Assembly: GCA_963696495.1 (NCBI GenBank)
Contig: CAVOKJ010000003.1
Location: 62,001 to 126,000 of the forward strand
Direction of reading: 5' to 3'
DNA: 64,000 nt
From: Bog-756 sp963696495
GTDB lineage: Bacteria; Actinomycetota; Acidimicrobiia; Acidimicrobiales; RAAP-2
In this document: in pieces, positions 1-8,212 of the stretch
Position numbering within the stretch: position 1 is the first letter of the stretch
Layout of the letters: the number at the start of each line of letters is the position of its first letter
Notes under the pieces: generated by a model
Told to the model about the DNA's origin: nothing
The model's input: only the letters and a program-made list of their open reading frames with translations
Databases searched by the model: none
Translations under genes and position numbers: made by a program

Positions 1-217
1 CACCAGGGGCGGCGGCGACTGAGCGACGGATCGCCGGCCCGGCGACGGACCGGGCCTGCCGGCCAGGATGTCGCCGCGGACCTCTGCCCGCGTGCGGTCA
101 CGGCGGCACACTCACAGCTGGCTCTACGGAAGCGCCGGGCTGGCCCTACGGGACCCCCCGTACCGTGGCGGGCGAAGGAGGTGAGCGGCCCTCCCGACAC
201 CGGCCGCTCGACCGAGT
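1..217. other. Left edge, mostly non-coding
   Basis: A plus-strand frame reads a few residues and stops with TGA at 20-22, which could be the last codons of a gene beginning outside the window. A G+C hairpin follows at 36-56 (GGCCCGG, 7-base loop, CCGGGCC), consistent with a terminator for such a gene. Nothing else is supportable here. Confidence 0.3.
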
Positions 218-517
218 ATGAGCGTAGTGACCACCGTAGGGTGCCGCTTCCAGCATCCCCACGTCGACCGGCAGCCGACCGGCGGGCGCCACTGCCACTG
301 CGGTCGGGCGATCGTCCGCTCGCAGACGTACCTGCTCGAGAGCCGGGTGGAGCGGTACTGCTACCGCTGTGCCTCGGCCCGGTGCGACCTGTCGGCCGGA
401 CAGTGCCCGGTCGACTCCGGGCAGGACGGCACCGGGTCGGCCGGCCCGGCACGAATCGAGGCGGGACGGATGCGGGAGCGGACGATGGGTCGTGGCTACG
501 CGGTGGCCTTCCGGTAG
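218..517 (+). CDS. Small Cys/His-rich putative zinc-ribbon protein
   Basis: A 99-residue frame with an ATG start and no clear Shine-Dalgarno sequence. Its first 65 residues hold closely spaced Cys and His: a CHCG pair near residue 26, then CYRC near 48 and further Cys at about 55 and 62. That spacing suggests one zinc ribbon or treble-clef knuckle. The last 22 bases overlap the 3' end of the convergent ABC-2 permease gene, and the C-terminal third is low-complexity. I do not recognise the family. It may be a spurious frame in G+C-rich DNA; the ordered CxC/CxxC spacing is the only argument for it. Confidence 0.35.
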   Translation: MSVVTTVGCRFQHPHVDRQPTGGRHCHCGRAIVRSQTYLLESRVERYCYRCASARCDLSAGQCPVDSGQDGTGSAGPARIEAGRMRERTMGRGYAVAFR

Positions 518-1308
518 AGGTTCAACGACACCACGAAGAAGATCACGAGGATCGACGCGCACCACACCAACGCCTGCCAGAGCTGGTGGTAGAGCGGTCC
601 TCCCTCGAACAGCGCCCGCACGGAGTCGATGACCACCGTGGCGGGTTGATTGCGGGCGAAGGGCTGGAGCCAGCCCGGCATGCTGTTCACCGGCACCAGC
701 GCCGAACTGGCGAAGAACAGGATGAACATGGGCAGGATGGCAGCCATCTGGGCCGTCTGGGGATCCTTGACCGCCAGGCCCACCGACGCATAGACCCAGG
801 TGAAGGCGTAGCCGAAGAAGATGATCAGGGCGATGCCGCCCACGCAGGCGACGAAGCTGTTGTGGAAGCGGAAGCCGACGAGCAGTCCGAGTCCGATGAT
901 GAAGGCGAGGGCCAACACGCTCCGGCACAGGTCGGCCAACGTACGCCCGGCAAGGAAGGCCGACCGGGCCATCGGAAGACTTCGGAAGCGGTCGATCATC
1001 CCCGCCTGGAGATCCTGGGCCAGCGCCAGTGCGGTGGTCATGCCCCCGATGAGCACCGCCTCGAGGAAGATCCCGGGGACGATGTAGTCCACGTAGTCGA
1101 CCCCGGGGATCTTGATCGACCCACCCAGCACGTAGCGGAACAGCAGCAGGATGATGGTGGGCTGGACGATCGACATGAACAGCAGCTGTGGCGTGCGGAC
1201 GATCCGCAGGAGGTTCCGCTTGGTGACTCCCCCGATGTCGCGGAAGTAGAGCCTCGGTGTCATCGGGACGAAGGTGGCCGCCAGTCGCCTGGTGGCAAGG
1301 TCGGTCAC
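496..1308 (-). CDS. ABC-2 type permease (DrrB-like)
   Basis: Membrane subunit, 270 aa, of a two-component drug/lipid exporter of the daunorubicin-resistance type. About six hydrophobic segments are visible, starting with a segment near residue 45 (QLLFMSIVQPTIILLLF), plus the family's characteristic YVDYIVPGIF stretch near residue 75. I chose the GTG at 1308 because it overlaps the stop of the upstream ATPase gene in a GTGA junction, implying translational coupling. An ATG at 1263 is the alternative and would remove 15 residues. It should work with the ATPase at 1305-2294. The substrate cannot be read from sequence. Confidence 0.9.
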   Translation of the reverse strand: MTDLATRRLAATFVPMTPRLYFRDIGGVTKRNLLRIVRTPQLLFMSIVQPTIILLLFRYVLGGSIKIPGVDYVDYIVPGIFLEAVLIGGMTTALALAQDLQAGMIDRFRSLPMARSAFLAGRTLADLCRSVLALAFIIGLGLLVGFRFHNSFVACVGGIALIIFFGYAFTWVYASVGLAVKDPQTAQMAAILPMFILFFASSALVPVNSMPGWLQPFARNQPATVVIDSVRALFEGGPLYHQLWQALVWCASILVIFFVVSLNLYRKATA

Positions 1309-2294
1309 CGGGGGGCACCGTGTCGCAGGGAGTCCGCCACCGATCCGGTGTCGGTACCGGTCGAATGCCCGGTGAGCGCCAGGAACACGTCGTCGAGCGA
1401 CGGTCTCCGGATCCCGAGGTCCTCGAGCTCGATGCCGCTGTCGTCGAGGACCCTCCCCGCGGCGATGAGCGATCGCGGCCCGTCCCGGACGGGCAGGCTC
1501 ACCTGGTTGAGGTCCCGGTCGATCCGCGGCGGCTTGCTGCCGACGCCGGCGACCAACGTGGCGACACGACCGAGCTCGTGGGCGTCCGAGACCCGGATCT
1601 CCAACACGTTGCCGCCGAGGTGGTCCTTCAGCTCGTCGGCCGTCCCCCGCGCCACGACACTCCCGGTGTCGATGACCACGATCCCGTCCGCCAGATGCTC
1701 GGCCTCCTCCATGTACTGCGTGGTGAGCAACACCGTGGTCCCTTCGGCGACGAGCTCCTCGATGAACGCCCACAGATCGTTGCGGGTGCGGGGGTCGAGC
1801 CCGGTGGTCGGCTCGTCGAGGAACAGCACGGGGGGCTCCCCGATGAGGCTGGCCGCCAGGTCGAGGCGACGGCGCATGCCGCCCGAGTAGGTCTTCACCG
1901 GCCTGTTGCCCGCGTCGGTGAGCGTCATGCGCGCCAGTGCCTCCTCGGCCCGGCGCCGGTACTCCGACTTGTCGAGGTGGTAGAGGAGACCGACGAGTTC
2001 GAGGTTCTCACGCCCGGTGAGCAATTCGTCGACGGCGGCGTACTGACCGGCCAGCCCGATCATCGACCGGATCACCTTGGCGTCGGTCTGGACATCCAGG
2101 CCGGCCACCCGGGCTCGACCGCCGTCCGGGGCGAGGAGGGTGGTGAGGACACGGATGAGTGTCGTCTTGCCGGCACCGTTCGGCCCGAGCAGCGCCAGCA
2201 CGCTTCCGGCCTCGACCGTGAAGGAGACGTCGTCCAGCGCCACCGTGGACCCGAACCGCTTGGTCACGCTCTCGACTTCGACCGCTGCGTCCAC
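1305..2294 (-). CDS. ABC transporter ATPase (DrrA-like)
   Basis: Nucleotide-binding subunit, 329 aa, of an ABC-2 exporter. Walker A GPNGAGKTT lies near residue 37, signature YSGGMRRRLD near 137 and Walker B VLFLDEPTTGLD near 156. The roughly 100-residue tail after the core is typical of DrrA proteins. A GTG start at 2294 fits the family N-terminus. The permease gene overlaps by 4 bases downstream, so the two form an operon. A short-spaced palindrome GGGACCAGTCCC lies about 20 bases upstream (2312-2323); it resembles a DosR box but is two bases too short. Confidence 0.92.
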   Translation of the reverse strand: MDAAVEVESVTKRFGSTVALDDVSFTVEAGSVLALLGPNGAGKTTLIRVLTTLLAPDGGRARVAGLDVQTDAKVIRSMIGLAGQYAAVDELLTGRENLELVGLLYHLDKSEYRRRAEEALARMTLTDAGNRPVKTYSGGMRRRLDLAASLIGEPPVLFLDEPTTGLDPRTRNDLWAFIEELVAEGTTVLLTTQYMEEAEHLADGIVVIDTGSVVARGTADELKDHLGGNVLEIRVSDAHELGRVATLVAGVGSKPPRIDRDLNQVSLPVRDGPRSLIAAGRVLDDSGIELEDLGIRRPSLDDVFLALTGHSTGTDTGSVADSLRHGAPR

Positions 2295-2395
2295 TGCGTC
2301 CGATCAGATTGGGGACCAGTCCCTGCCGCAAGGGTAACCGCGTCCGGCCGAAGCCCAGCTCGGCGGTCGGAGTCCGGTGACTCCGCCACGGGGTT

Positions 2396-2409
2396 GTGCC
2401 CCTCGGCCC
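2396..2409 (+). promoter_or_regulatory. Predicted DosR box (distal, usp 2497)
   Basis: GTGCC-cctc-GGCCC followed by T. It is one base off the motif seen at nine other places in this island and sits 51 bp upstream of a better copy. Paired boxes are common in mycobacterial DosR promoters. Confidence 0.5.
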
Positions 2410-2446
2410 TGGGGCACCGGACGAGCGGACGGGGCTCGTGGCCATG

Positions 2447-2460
2447 GTGACCATCGGCCC
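2447..2460 (+). promoter_or_regulatory. Predicted DosR box (proximal, usp 2497)
   Basis: GTGAC-catc-GGCCC followed by TAC. Its centre is 43.5 bases upstream of the ATG at 2497. With a DosR box centred at -42.5, transcription would begin at or next to the start codon. The gene has no Shine-Dalgarno sequence and a GAGACT hexamer ends 6 bases before the ATG, so a leaderless DosR-activated promoter fits. Confidence 0.7.
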
Positions 2461-2496
2461 TACCGCCGCCGGGGCCCCGCACGCGAGACTCTCACC

Positions 2497-3561
2497 ATGG
2501 CCAAGAATGAGACCACCGCCAGGAACGAGACCACTGCAGGCACGGGAAAAGGCCCGGCCGTCGCGGCGAGCACGACCGGAAAGGGCTCCGGTGGCAAGCA
2601 CCGGGTCGTCGTCGGGACCGATGGTTCGGCCAACGCCGGCAGAGCCGTGGCCTGGGCCGCCGCTCAGGCGTTGCGCACGGGCAGCGTCCTGGAGGTGGTC
2701 ACCGGCTTCGGCTCCGGCTACGTGCTCACCAAGCCGAGCGACGCCAAGCGGGCCATGAGCCAGGTGCTCGACTCGGCACAGGACATCGCCGAAGCCGCCG
2801 CGCCCGGTGTCGTCGTCAAGCGCAAGAGCTTCCAGGGCTCACCCGAGTCGCTGCTGATCCAGGAGGCCGGGGCGGCCGATCTTCTCGTCGTCGGCTCGCG
2901 GGGCCTGGGGGGGTTCAAGGGCCGCCTGCTCGGCTCGGTGAGCCGGCGCTGCGTGCACCGGGCACCCTGTCCCGTGCTCGTGGTCAGGGGCCCCGACGAC
3001 GACGCGGCGGGACCGGCCGAGGGCGGCACCCCGGCGGCCGGCCCCGACGGTGGGCCGGCATCGGACGAACCGAAGCCCGGGCGCCCGAGGGTCGTGGTCG
3101 GCATGGACGGCTCCCCCTCGTCCATCGCCGCCGCCGAGTGGGCCGCCCGTCAGGCAGAGTTGACGGACGCCGTGCTCGAGGTGGTGATGGCGTGGGAGCT
3201 GCCGACCAGCTACGGCATGTCGCTCCCCATCCCCTCCGACTGGGATCCCGACCACGACACCGGGGTCCTCCTCGAGAAGGCGCTCGAACCGGTCCGCGAC
3301 GAGTATCCGGACGTGGAGATAGAGGCGGCGGTCGTCGAAGGTCACCCGTCGATGATCCTCGAGAAGGCGTCGAACGGCGCCGACCTCCTCGTCGTCGGCA
3401 GCCGGGGCCACGGTGAACTCACCGGGATGCTGCTCGGTTCGGTCAGCGAGCACTGCGTCGTCCACGCCAACTGCCCGGTCCTCGTGCTGCGCGACCGGTC
3501 CGACGCCCCGGGCGGGGACGGCACCGACGAGCGGGACGCAGGATCGACGACCGGCTCCTGA
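2497..3561 (+). CDS. Tandem-domain universal stress protein
   Basis: 354 aa with two Usp domains, about residues 35-165 and 200-340. Each has a VVVGxDGS beginning and an ATP-binding glycine loop near its end (GSRGLGGFKGRLLGSVS; GSRGHGELTGMLLGSVS). Tandem ATP-binding Usp proteins such as mycobacterial Rv2623 are core DosR-regulon members in dormancy. A low-complexity, Thr-rich N-terminus of about 33 residues containing a repeated ARNETTA-like segment precedes the first domain and is unusual. The start is the ATG at 2497. It is preceded by two predicted DosR boxes and no ribosome-binding site. One of three tandem Usp genes in the island. Confidence 0.93.
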   Translation: MAKNETTARNETTAGTGKGPAVAASTTGKGSGGKHRVVVGTDGSANAGRAVAWAAAQALRTGSVLEVVTGFGSGYVLTKPSDAKRAMSQVLDSAQDIAEAAAPGVVVKRKSFQGSPESLLIQEAGAADLLVVGSRGLGGFKGRLLGSVSRRCVHRAPCPVLVVRGPDDDAAGPAEGGTPAAGPDGGPASDEPKPGRPRVVVGMDGSPSSIAAAEWAARQAELTDAVLEVVMAWELPTSYGMSLPIPSDWDPDHDTGVLLEKALEPVRDEYPDVEIEAAVVEGHPSMILEKASNGADLLVVGSRGHGELTGMLLGSVSEHCVVHANCPVLVLRDRSDAPGGDGTDERDAGSTTGS

Positions 3562-3615
3562 CGCCCCGAACCTGACGAGGATCAGCCGGGGTCGAGGGAC
3601 CTGGGCCAGCCCACC

Positions 3616-3999
3616 TCAGTCAGGGGCATCCTCGACCATCGATGCCATCTCGTCCGCGTCGAACACCCGGGACCTGATGACGAAGTGCGCGTCGTCGCCG
3701 GCCGGCAAGGAGAACCCCTCGGGCGCCCCCTCGCCGACGTCCACGATGAGCTGGGTGTGCTTCCAGACCTCCCACTGGCGCCGATCAATGTAGAACGGGG
3801 CGCCGCCGACGCGTCCCAGCAGCACGTCGTGATCGCCGATCACCAGCTCACCGTCCTCGAAGCACAGGGGGAGGCTCCCGTCGCAGCATCCCCCGGACTG
3901 GAAGAACATGACAGGACCCCGCTCGGACTCCAGCCGGCCGATCGCCTCGAGCGCGGCAGACGTCGCCGTGACGCGCTCCACCGTCCCCTTCCCTGCCAT
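3616..3999 (-). CDS. DUF779 protein
   Basis: 127 aa, the usual length of DUF779 proteins, which are almost always encoded next to an acetaldehyde-type aldehyde dehydrogenase. Their biochemical role is not established. A conserved cysteine cluster SGGCCDGS lies at about residues 35-42, with a third Cys in LPLCFEDGE, suggesting metal or redox chemistry. The start is the ATG at 3999 with GGAG 11 bases upstream. It begins 17 bases after the aldehyde dehydrogenase stop on the same strand, so the pair is an operon. Its 3' end converges on the Usp gene. Confidence 0.9.
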   Translation of the reverse strand: MAGKGTVERVTATSAALEAIGRLESERGPVMFFQSGGCCDGSLPLCFEDGELVIGDHDVLLGRVGGAPFYIDRRQWEVWKHTQLIVDVGEGAPEGFSLPAGDDAHFVIRSRVFDADEMASMVEDAPD

Positions 4000-4016
4000 C
4001 GGCACCGGACTCCGGC

Positions 4017-5585
4017 TCAGAAGAAGCCGAGTGGCTTGGTGCTGTAGCTCACGAGGAGGTTCTTGGTCTGGGAGTAATGCTCCAGCATCATCTGGTGGTT
4101 CTCCCGGCCGACGCCCGAGATCTTGTAGCCGCCGAAGGCGGCACCGGCCGGGTAGAGGTGGTAGCAGTTGGTCCACACCCTGCCGGCCTTGATGGCACGG
4201 CCCATCCGATAGGCCAGGTTGCCGTTGCGGGTCCACACCCCGGCCCCCAGGCCGTAGAGGGTGTCGTTGGCGATCGCCACCGCGTCTGCCTCGTCCTTGA
4301 ACGTGGTGACGGCCAGCACCGGTCCGAAGATCTCCTCTTGGAAGATGCGCATGGCATTGTGGCCCTTGAGCACCGTGGGCTCGTAGTAGTAGCCGCCCTC
4401 GAGGTCTCCGCCCACCTCGGTCCGGTTCCCACCGATGAGGCACTCGGCACCCTCCTGGCGGCCGATGTCCACGTACGAGGCGATCTTCTCCATCTGCTGG
4501 ACCGAGACCTGCGGGCCGATCATGGTGGCCGGATCGAGCGGGTTCCCCTGGGTGATCAGCCGGATCCGTGCCAGGCAGCGCTCCATGAAGCGGTCGTAGA
4601 TCGATTCGTGCACCAGGGCCCGTGACGGGCAGGTGCACACCTCGCCCTTGTTGAAGGCATAGAGCACCAGCCCCTCGATCGCCTTGTCCAAGAAGTCGTC
4701 GTCCTCGTCCATCACGTCGGCGAAGAAGATGTTCGGCGACTTGCCGCCCAGTTCGACGGTGGAGGGGATGAGGTTCTCCGCCGCGTACTGCATGATCAGC
4801 CGTCCGGTGGTCGTCTCCCCCGTGAAGCCGATCTTGGCGATGCGCGGGCTCGAGGCGAGGGCCTTGCCGATCTCACCACCGGGACCGGTCACGATGTTGA
4901 GCACGCCGGGGGGGACCACGTCCCCGATCACCTCGGCCAGCTTCAGGATCGACCACGGGGTGGGTGACGCCGGCTTGACCACGGTGCAATTGCCGGCGGC
5001 GAGCGCCGGTGCGATCTTCCACGCCGCCATCAGTATCGGGAAGTTGAACGGGATGATCTGGCCGACCACTCCGAGTGGCTCGTGGAAGTGGTAGGCGACG
5101 GTGTCCTTGTCGATCTCGGTCGACCGGCCCTCGAGCGACCGGGTGGCACCGGCGAAGTACCGGAAGTGGTCGACGGCCAGCGGGAGGTCGGCCGCCAGGG
5201 TCTCCCGCACCGGCTTGCCGTTCTCCCAACTCTCGGCGACGGCGAGCATCTCGAGGTTGGCTTCGAGGGCATCGGCGATCCGGTTGAGGACCGCGGCACG
5301 CTCGGTGAGCGACGACTCGCCCCACGCGTCCTTCGCCCGGTGGGCGGCGTCCAGTGCCAACTCGACGTCCGCCTTGGTCGACCTGGCCACCTCGCAGAAG
5401 GGCTTGCCGTTGACCGGGCTGACGTTGGTCATGTAGCGACCCTCGACGGGGGCGACCCACTCGCCCCCGATGTAGTTCTCGTACCGGGGCTTCACGTCCA
5501 CGATGCTGCCGGGCCGGCCGGGCGCCACGAACGGGACCGCCGCCGTCGGGGTCTCGACCGTCTCTTGGTCTGTGGTCAGTGTCAT
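4017..5585 (-). CDS. NAD-dependent aldehyde dehydrogenase (ExaC/AldB type)
   Basis: 522 aa, full length for the family. The catalytic Cys lies in GEVCTCPSR (about residue 317) and the general-base Glu in VELGGKSPN (about 278); IPFNFP and the FTGET cofactor loop are present. This subgroup oxidises acetaldehyde and other short aldehydes to acids. The start is the ATG at 5585, with GGAGG 7 bases upstream; a more upstream start is possible but has no family homology. It is followed by DUF779. A predicted DosR box at 5700-5713 lies about 120 bases upstream, so hypoxic induction is a reasonable inference, perhaps for aldehyde disposal during fermentation. Confidence 0.93.
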   Translation of the reverse strand: MTLTTDQETVETPTAAVPFVAPGRPGSIVDVKPRYENYIGGEWVAPVEGRYMTNVSPVNGKPFCEVARSTKADVELALDAAHRAKDAWGESSLTERAAVLNRIADALEANLEMLAVAESWENGKPVRETLAADLPLAVDHFRYFAGATRSLEGRSTEIDKDTVAYHFHEPLGVVGQIIPFNFPILMAAWKIAPALAAGNCTVVKPASPTPWSILKLAEVIGDVVPPGVLNIVTGPGGEIGKALASSPRIAKIGFTGETTTGRLIMQYAAENLIPSTVELGGKSPNIFFADVMDEDDDFLDKAIEGLVLYAFNKGEVCTCPSRALVHESIYDRFMERCLARIRLITQGNPLDPATMIGPQVSVQQMEKIASYVDIGRQEGAECLIGGNRTEVGGDLEGGYYYEPTVLKGHNAMRIFQEEIFGPVLAVTTFKDEADAVAIANDTLYGLGAGVWTRNGNLAYRMGRAIKAGRVWTNCYHLYPAGAAFGGYKISGVGRENHQMMLEHYSQTKNLLVSYSTKPLGFF

Positions 5586-5699
5586 GGGGTCCTCCACTCG
5601 TCGACGAGCCGGCCAGACCGGATCCACGGGGATTCGGCGTCACATCGCCGGTGCGTTGCTCTCCGTTCCACGGTAGATACGGCGCCGGCCCCCGAACCA

Positions 5700-5713
5700 G
5701 GGCCGAAGGTCCC
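5700..5713 (-). promoter_or_regulatory. Predicted DosR box (aldehyde dehydrogenase / VOC intergenic)
   Basis: On the minus strand GGGAC-cttc-GGCCC followed by T, the exact consensus of this island. It lies between the divergent aldehyde dehydrogenase (start 5585) and VOC gene (start 5773 or 5782). It reads toward the dehydrogenase but could serve either. Confidence 0.65.
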
Positions 5714-5772
5714 ATCCCCGGGATCAGCGATCCCCGGGGCGGGCCCCGTCACCGCGACACTTCGGTGGCACC

Positions 5773-6180
5773 ATGGGGGCCATGACCGCCATCACCGGGT
5801 TGCACCACGTCCGGGTTCCCGTCACCGACCTGGACACCAGCACGGACTGGTACGCGTCGGTGTTCGGCTTCGAGCTCGATCTCTACGTCGAGGAGGAGGC
5901 GGGACCCATCGGTGCCATCCTCCACCACCCCACGGGAGTCGTCCTCGCCCTGCACATCGAGCCGACGAGGGCGGCCGCGCTCCGCGGCTTCAGCGTCGTG
6001 GGCCTCGCCGTGGCCAGCACCGCCGACCTCGAACCGTGGATCGCCCGACTGGATCGGCTCGGATCGACCCACAGCGCCGTCACGAAGGGCCACCTGGGCT
6101 GGTTCCTCGACGTCATCGATCCCGACGGTCTGGTGGTCCAGCTGCACACATCGGCGCAACCCGACGCCGGAGAGGCCTGA
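5773..6180 (+). CDS. VOC/glyoxalase-like protein
   Basis: 135 aa, single vicinal-oxygen-chelate fold. It starts with the typical GLHHVRVPVTDLDTS segment and ends with the GWFLDVIDPDGLVVQLH metal-site strand. Metal ligands may be the HH near residue 12, the His in LALHIE and the Glu/His near the C-terminus. The substrate is unknown; relatives include glyoxalase I, bleomycin-binding proteins and dioxygenases. The ATG at 5773 is used; ATG at 5782, just after a G-rich run, is equally possible. It is divergent from the aldehyde dehydrogenase across a predicted DosR box. Confidence 0.88.
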   Translation: MGAMTAITGLHHVRVPVTDLDTSTDWYASVFGFELDLYVEEEAGPIGAILHHPTGVVLALHIEPTRAAALRGFSVVGLAVASTADLEPWIARLDRLGSTHSAVTKGHLGWFLDVIDPDGLVVQLHTSAQPDAGEA

Positions 6181-6222
6181 ACGAGGCTGCCCGGATCGGC
6201 GCTCCCGGGCCGGTGCCGCTGC

Positions 6223-7125
6223 TCAGGCCCGATCCGCCGACCGGACCACCACGAGCGGACAGTGGGCGTGGATGGCCAGATGGTGGCCGACCGAGCCGAG
6301 CAGCAGCCCGGCGAATGCGCCGAGGCCCCTCGAGCCGACCACGAGGAGCTGCGCCGAACGGCTGGCCTCGACCAGGGCCACGGCAGGCGGATCCTCGCTC
6401 GTCGTCCCGGCCACCACCAACCCGGGGGCGGTGGCCGCGACATGGTCGACCGCCGCGTCGACCACCAGCGAGGCCCGCTCGGCGATCCCCACATCCACGC
6501 TGTAGACGAACCCGGACGTCCCCGGGAACACCCAGGAGCTGACGATGTCGATGCGGGCATCGCTTCGGCGGGCCTCGTCGATGGCCCAGTCGAGTGCCCG
6601 GCTCGAGCCCGCGGAGCCGTCGACCCCGACGACGATACGGCTCCTCCCCTCCCCCCGGTCCCCCGGAGCCGTTGCCTCCGGGGGACGGATCACCGCAACC
6701 GAGCACGGAGCGTGGGTGAGGCAGTGCTGGCCGACCGAACCGAGGAGCAGGTCACGGAAGCCACCGAAGCCACGTGACCCGACCACGAGGAGATCGGCAC
6801 CCCGGCTCGCCTCGATGAGGGCGTACGAGGCGGCTTCCCCGCTCAGGACGTGGTCGACGATCACACCGGGATGCTGGGCCGCCAGCCGGGATTCGGCCTC
6901 CCTGGCCAGATCGTGGGCATCCTCGTGTTTGGTGATGGCTCCGGTGATCCCCCCAAAGGACCAGGCCACGACCACGGTCACCGGCGCACCGGCCCGCTCG
7001 GCCTCCGCCGCGGCCCAGTCGAGCGCCAAGGACGCGCCGGGGGATCCGTCCACGCCGACGACGATGCGACCAGGATGCCCGGCCCCTTCCGGACCACCGC
7101 CTTCCTCCTCGCTGCCTGCCTTCAT
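6223..7125 (-). CDS. Tandem-domain universal stress protein
   Basis: 300 aa with two Usp domains, about 20-155 and 165-298. Both ATP loops are intact (GSRGFGGFRDLLLGSVG; GSRGLGAFAGLLLGSVG). Length and layout are those of the mycobacterial DosR-regulon Usp family. The start is the ATG at 7125 because GGAGG lies 8 bases upstream. A predicted DosR box at 7255-7268 lies about 135 bases upstream on the same strand. Divergent from the 116-aa helical protein gene, whose own predicted box is at 7301-7314. Confidence 0.93.
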   Translation of the reverse strand: MKAGSEEEGGGPEGAGHPGRIVVGVDGSPGASLALDWAAAEAERAGAPVTVVVAWSFGGITGAITKHEDAHDLAREAESRLAAQHPGVIVDHVLSGEAASYALIEASRGADLLVVGSRGFGGFRDLLLGSVGQHCLTHAPCSVAVIRPPEATAPGDRGEGRSRIVVGVDGSAGSSRALDWAIDEARRSDARIDIVSSWVFPGTSGFVYSVDVGIAERASLVVDAAVDHVAATAPGLVVAGTTSEDPPAVALVEASRSAQLLVVGSRGLGAFAGLLLGSVGHHLAIHAHCPLVVVRSADRA

Positions 7126-7254
7126 TCCGTGCCTCCGCTCATCGCTTGCCTCCGCCCATGAACTCCGCCGATCGCTCCGTCGCCCTTCGCCGATACTCGG
7201 GCAGCCGGACCCTTCCGCTGCTCCCATTGTCGAGGGGCGTCCCCCGCAACGGCA

Positions 7255-7268
7255 GGGCCGAAGGTCCA
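7255..7268 (-). promoter_or_regulatory. Predicted DosR box (usp 6223-7125)
   Basis: Minus strand TGGAC-cttc-GGCCC followed by T. Lies upstream of the Usp gene starting at 7125, 46 bp from a second box that points the other way. Confidence 0.6.
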
Positions 7269-7300
7269 TCCGACCCCGGTGTGGGGCGGCCGTGGGCGTA

Positions 7301-7314
7301 AGGACGTTCGGCCC
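7301..7314 (+). promoter_or_regulatory. Predicted DosR box (gene 7376)
   Basis: AGGAC-gttc-GGCCC followed by TAG. A start site 42.5 bases from its centre would give a 25-base leader containing the GGAGG of the gene at 7376. Confidence 0.6.
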
Positions 7315-7375
7315 TAGCGTCGCACCAGCCGTTGCCTCAGGCTTGCGTGAAGAGCTTCGCACGAGGAGGAACACG

Positions 7376-7726
7376 ATGGCTGGGACACGAACGAACGGCA
7401 GTGGCGGCGGGTCGGGGGGCGCCGGACAGGACCGGGGCGACCTCCTCCAACAACTGGGCAACGCCCTCGACGGGTGGCGGGCGAAGATCGACGAGCTCCG
7501 GGTCCAGCTCGACCTGGCGGATCTCGACGTGCGCGACGAGATCCGCAAGCGGCTCGACACGGCGCAGAACGTCTACCTCGCCGCCCGGTCGCGGCTGTCG
7601 GACGCCCAGAAGGATGCCGGCGCCAACCTGGGCACGGTCCGCCAGGGGGTGGAGCAGCTGTTGGGCGATCTGCGCCAGGCGTACGACAGCGCCGAGGCCG
7701 TGGTCCGGCGTAGCCGAGCGAGCTGA
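7376..7726 (+). CDS. Small helical stress-associated protein, unknown function
   Basis: 116 aa, not recognised. After a Gly/Ser-rich N-terminus of about 20 residues the whole chain is predicted amphipathic helix without Pro or Gly breaks for long stretches (ALDGWRAKIDELRVQLDLAD and on). It is rich in Asp, Arg, Leu and Gln, suggesting a coiled-coil or helical bundle. No signal or membrane segment. ATG at 7376 has GGAGG 8 bases upstream. A predicted DosR box lies just before the likely promoter and the divergent neighbour is a Usp, so it is probably a hypoxia/stress protein. Confidence 0.8.
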   Translation: MAGTRTNGSGGGSGGAGQDRGDLLQQLGNALDGWRAKIDELRVQLDLADLDVRDEIRKRLDTAQNVYLAARSRLSDAQKDAGANLGTVRQGVEQLLGDLRQAYDSAEAVVRRSRAS

Positions 7727-7895
7727 GGGAAGAGCGGAGGGAAGGCCGCATTCTGCCGGCACCACGGCGGTGAGGCCTGCGGCAGGGTTTGTGCCGCGGT
7801 CCCCCGTCCGCATGGCCGGCGGGGGATTCGACTTCGTTGACCCCCCTCTGCAGAACGACCATGACCACGCCAGCGGGCCCATGGAGGAGAATGAC

Positions 7896-8111
7896 ATGTA
7901 TGCGAACGTCGGAGACCGCATCATCATCCACGGACACCGGTCAGGGGAGCCCGACCGTGACGGTGAGATCCTGGAGGTGCAGGGCCAAAGCGGGGCCCCG
8001 CCGTACCTCGTTCGATGGGGCGACAGCGGACACGAGGCGATCTTCTTTCCGGGGTCCGATGCCACGGTCCAACATTTCGGGAGTGAAACGACCGGCGGGG
8101 GTCCACGATGA
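7896..8111 (+). CDS. DUF1918 protein
   Basis: 71 aa, matching the short SH3-like DUF1918 family: VGDRIIIHG at the start, GEPDRDGEILEV in the middle and PYLVRWGDSGHEAIFFPGSDA at the end. ATG at 7896 has GGAGGA 7 bases upstream. The function is unknown. From family knowledge, mycobacterial Rv0569, a DosR-regulon protein, belongs to this family, which fits its place here. A weak DosR-box-like string (GTGCC-gcgg-TCCCC) lies about 100 bases upstream, too degenerate for me to call. Confidence 0.92.
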   Translation: MYANVGDRIIIHGHRSGEPDRDGEILEVQGQSGAPPYLVRWGDSGHEAIFFPGSDATVQHFGSETTGGGPR

Positions 8112-8212
8112 CGAGCAGGTCGGCTTGCGACGCACCATAGAGGGGTCCGGGCGGTCCTGGGCCGGTGTCGAGCCGGTCGACGTCCCGGCTCCGTCCTGAC
8201 CCACTGCTCCCC

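Noticed and set aside
2312..2323. GGGACCAGTCCC palindrome upstream of the DrrA-like gene as an eleventh DosR box
   Set aside because: Its half-sites are two bases closer than in the other ten sites, so it was not counted, although it may still bind.
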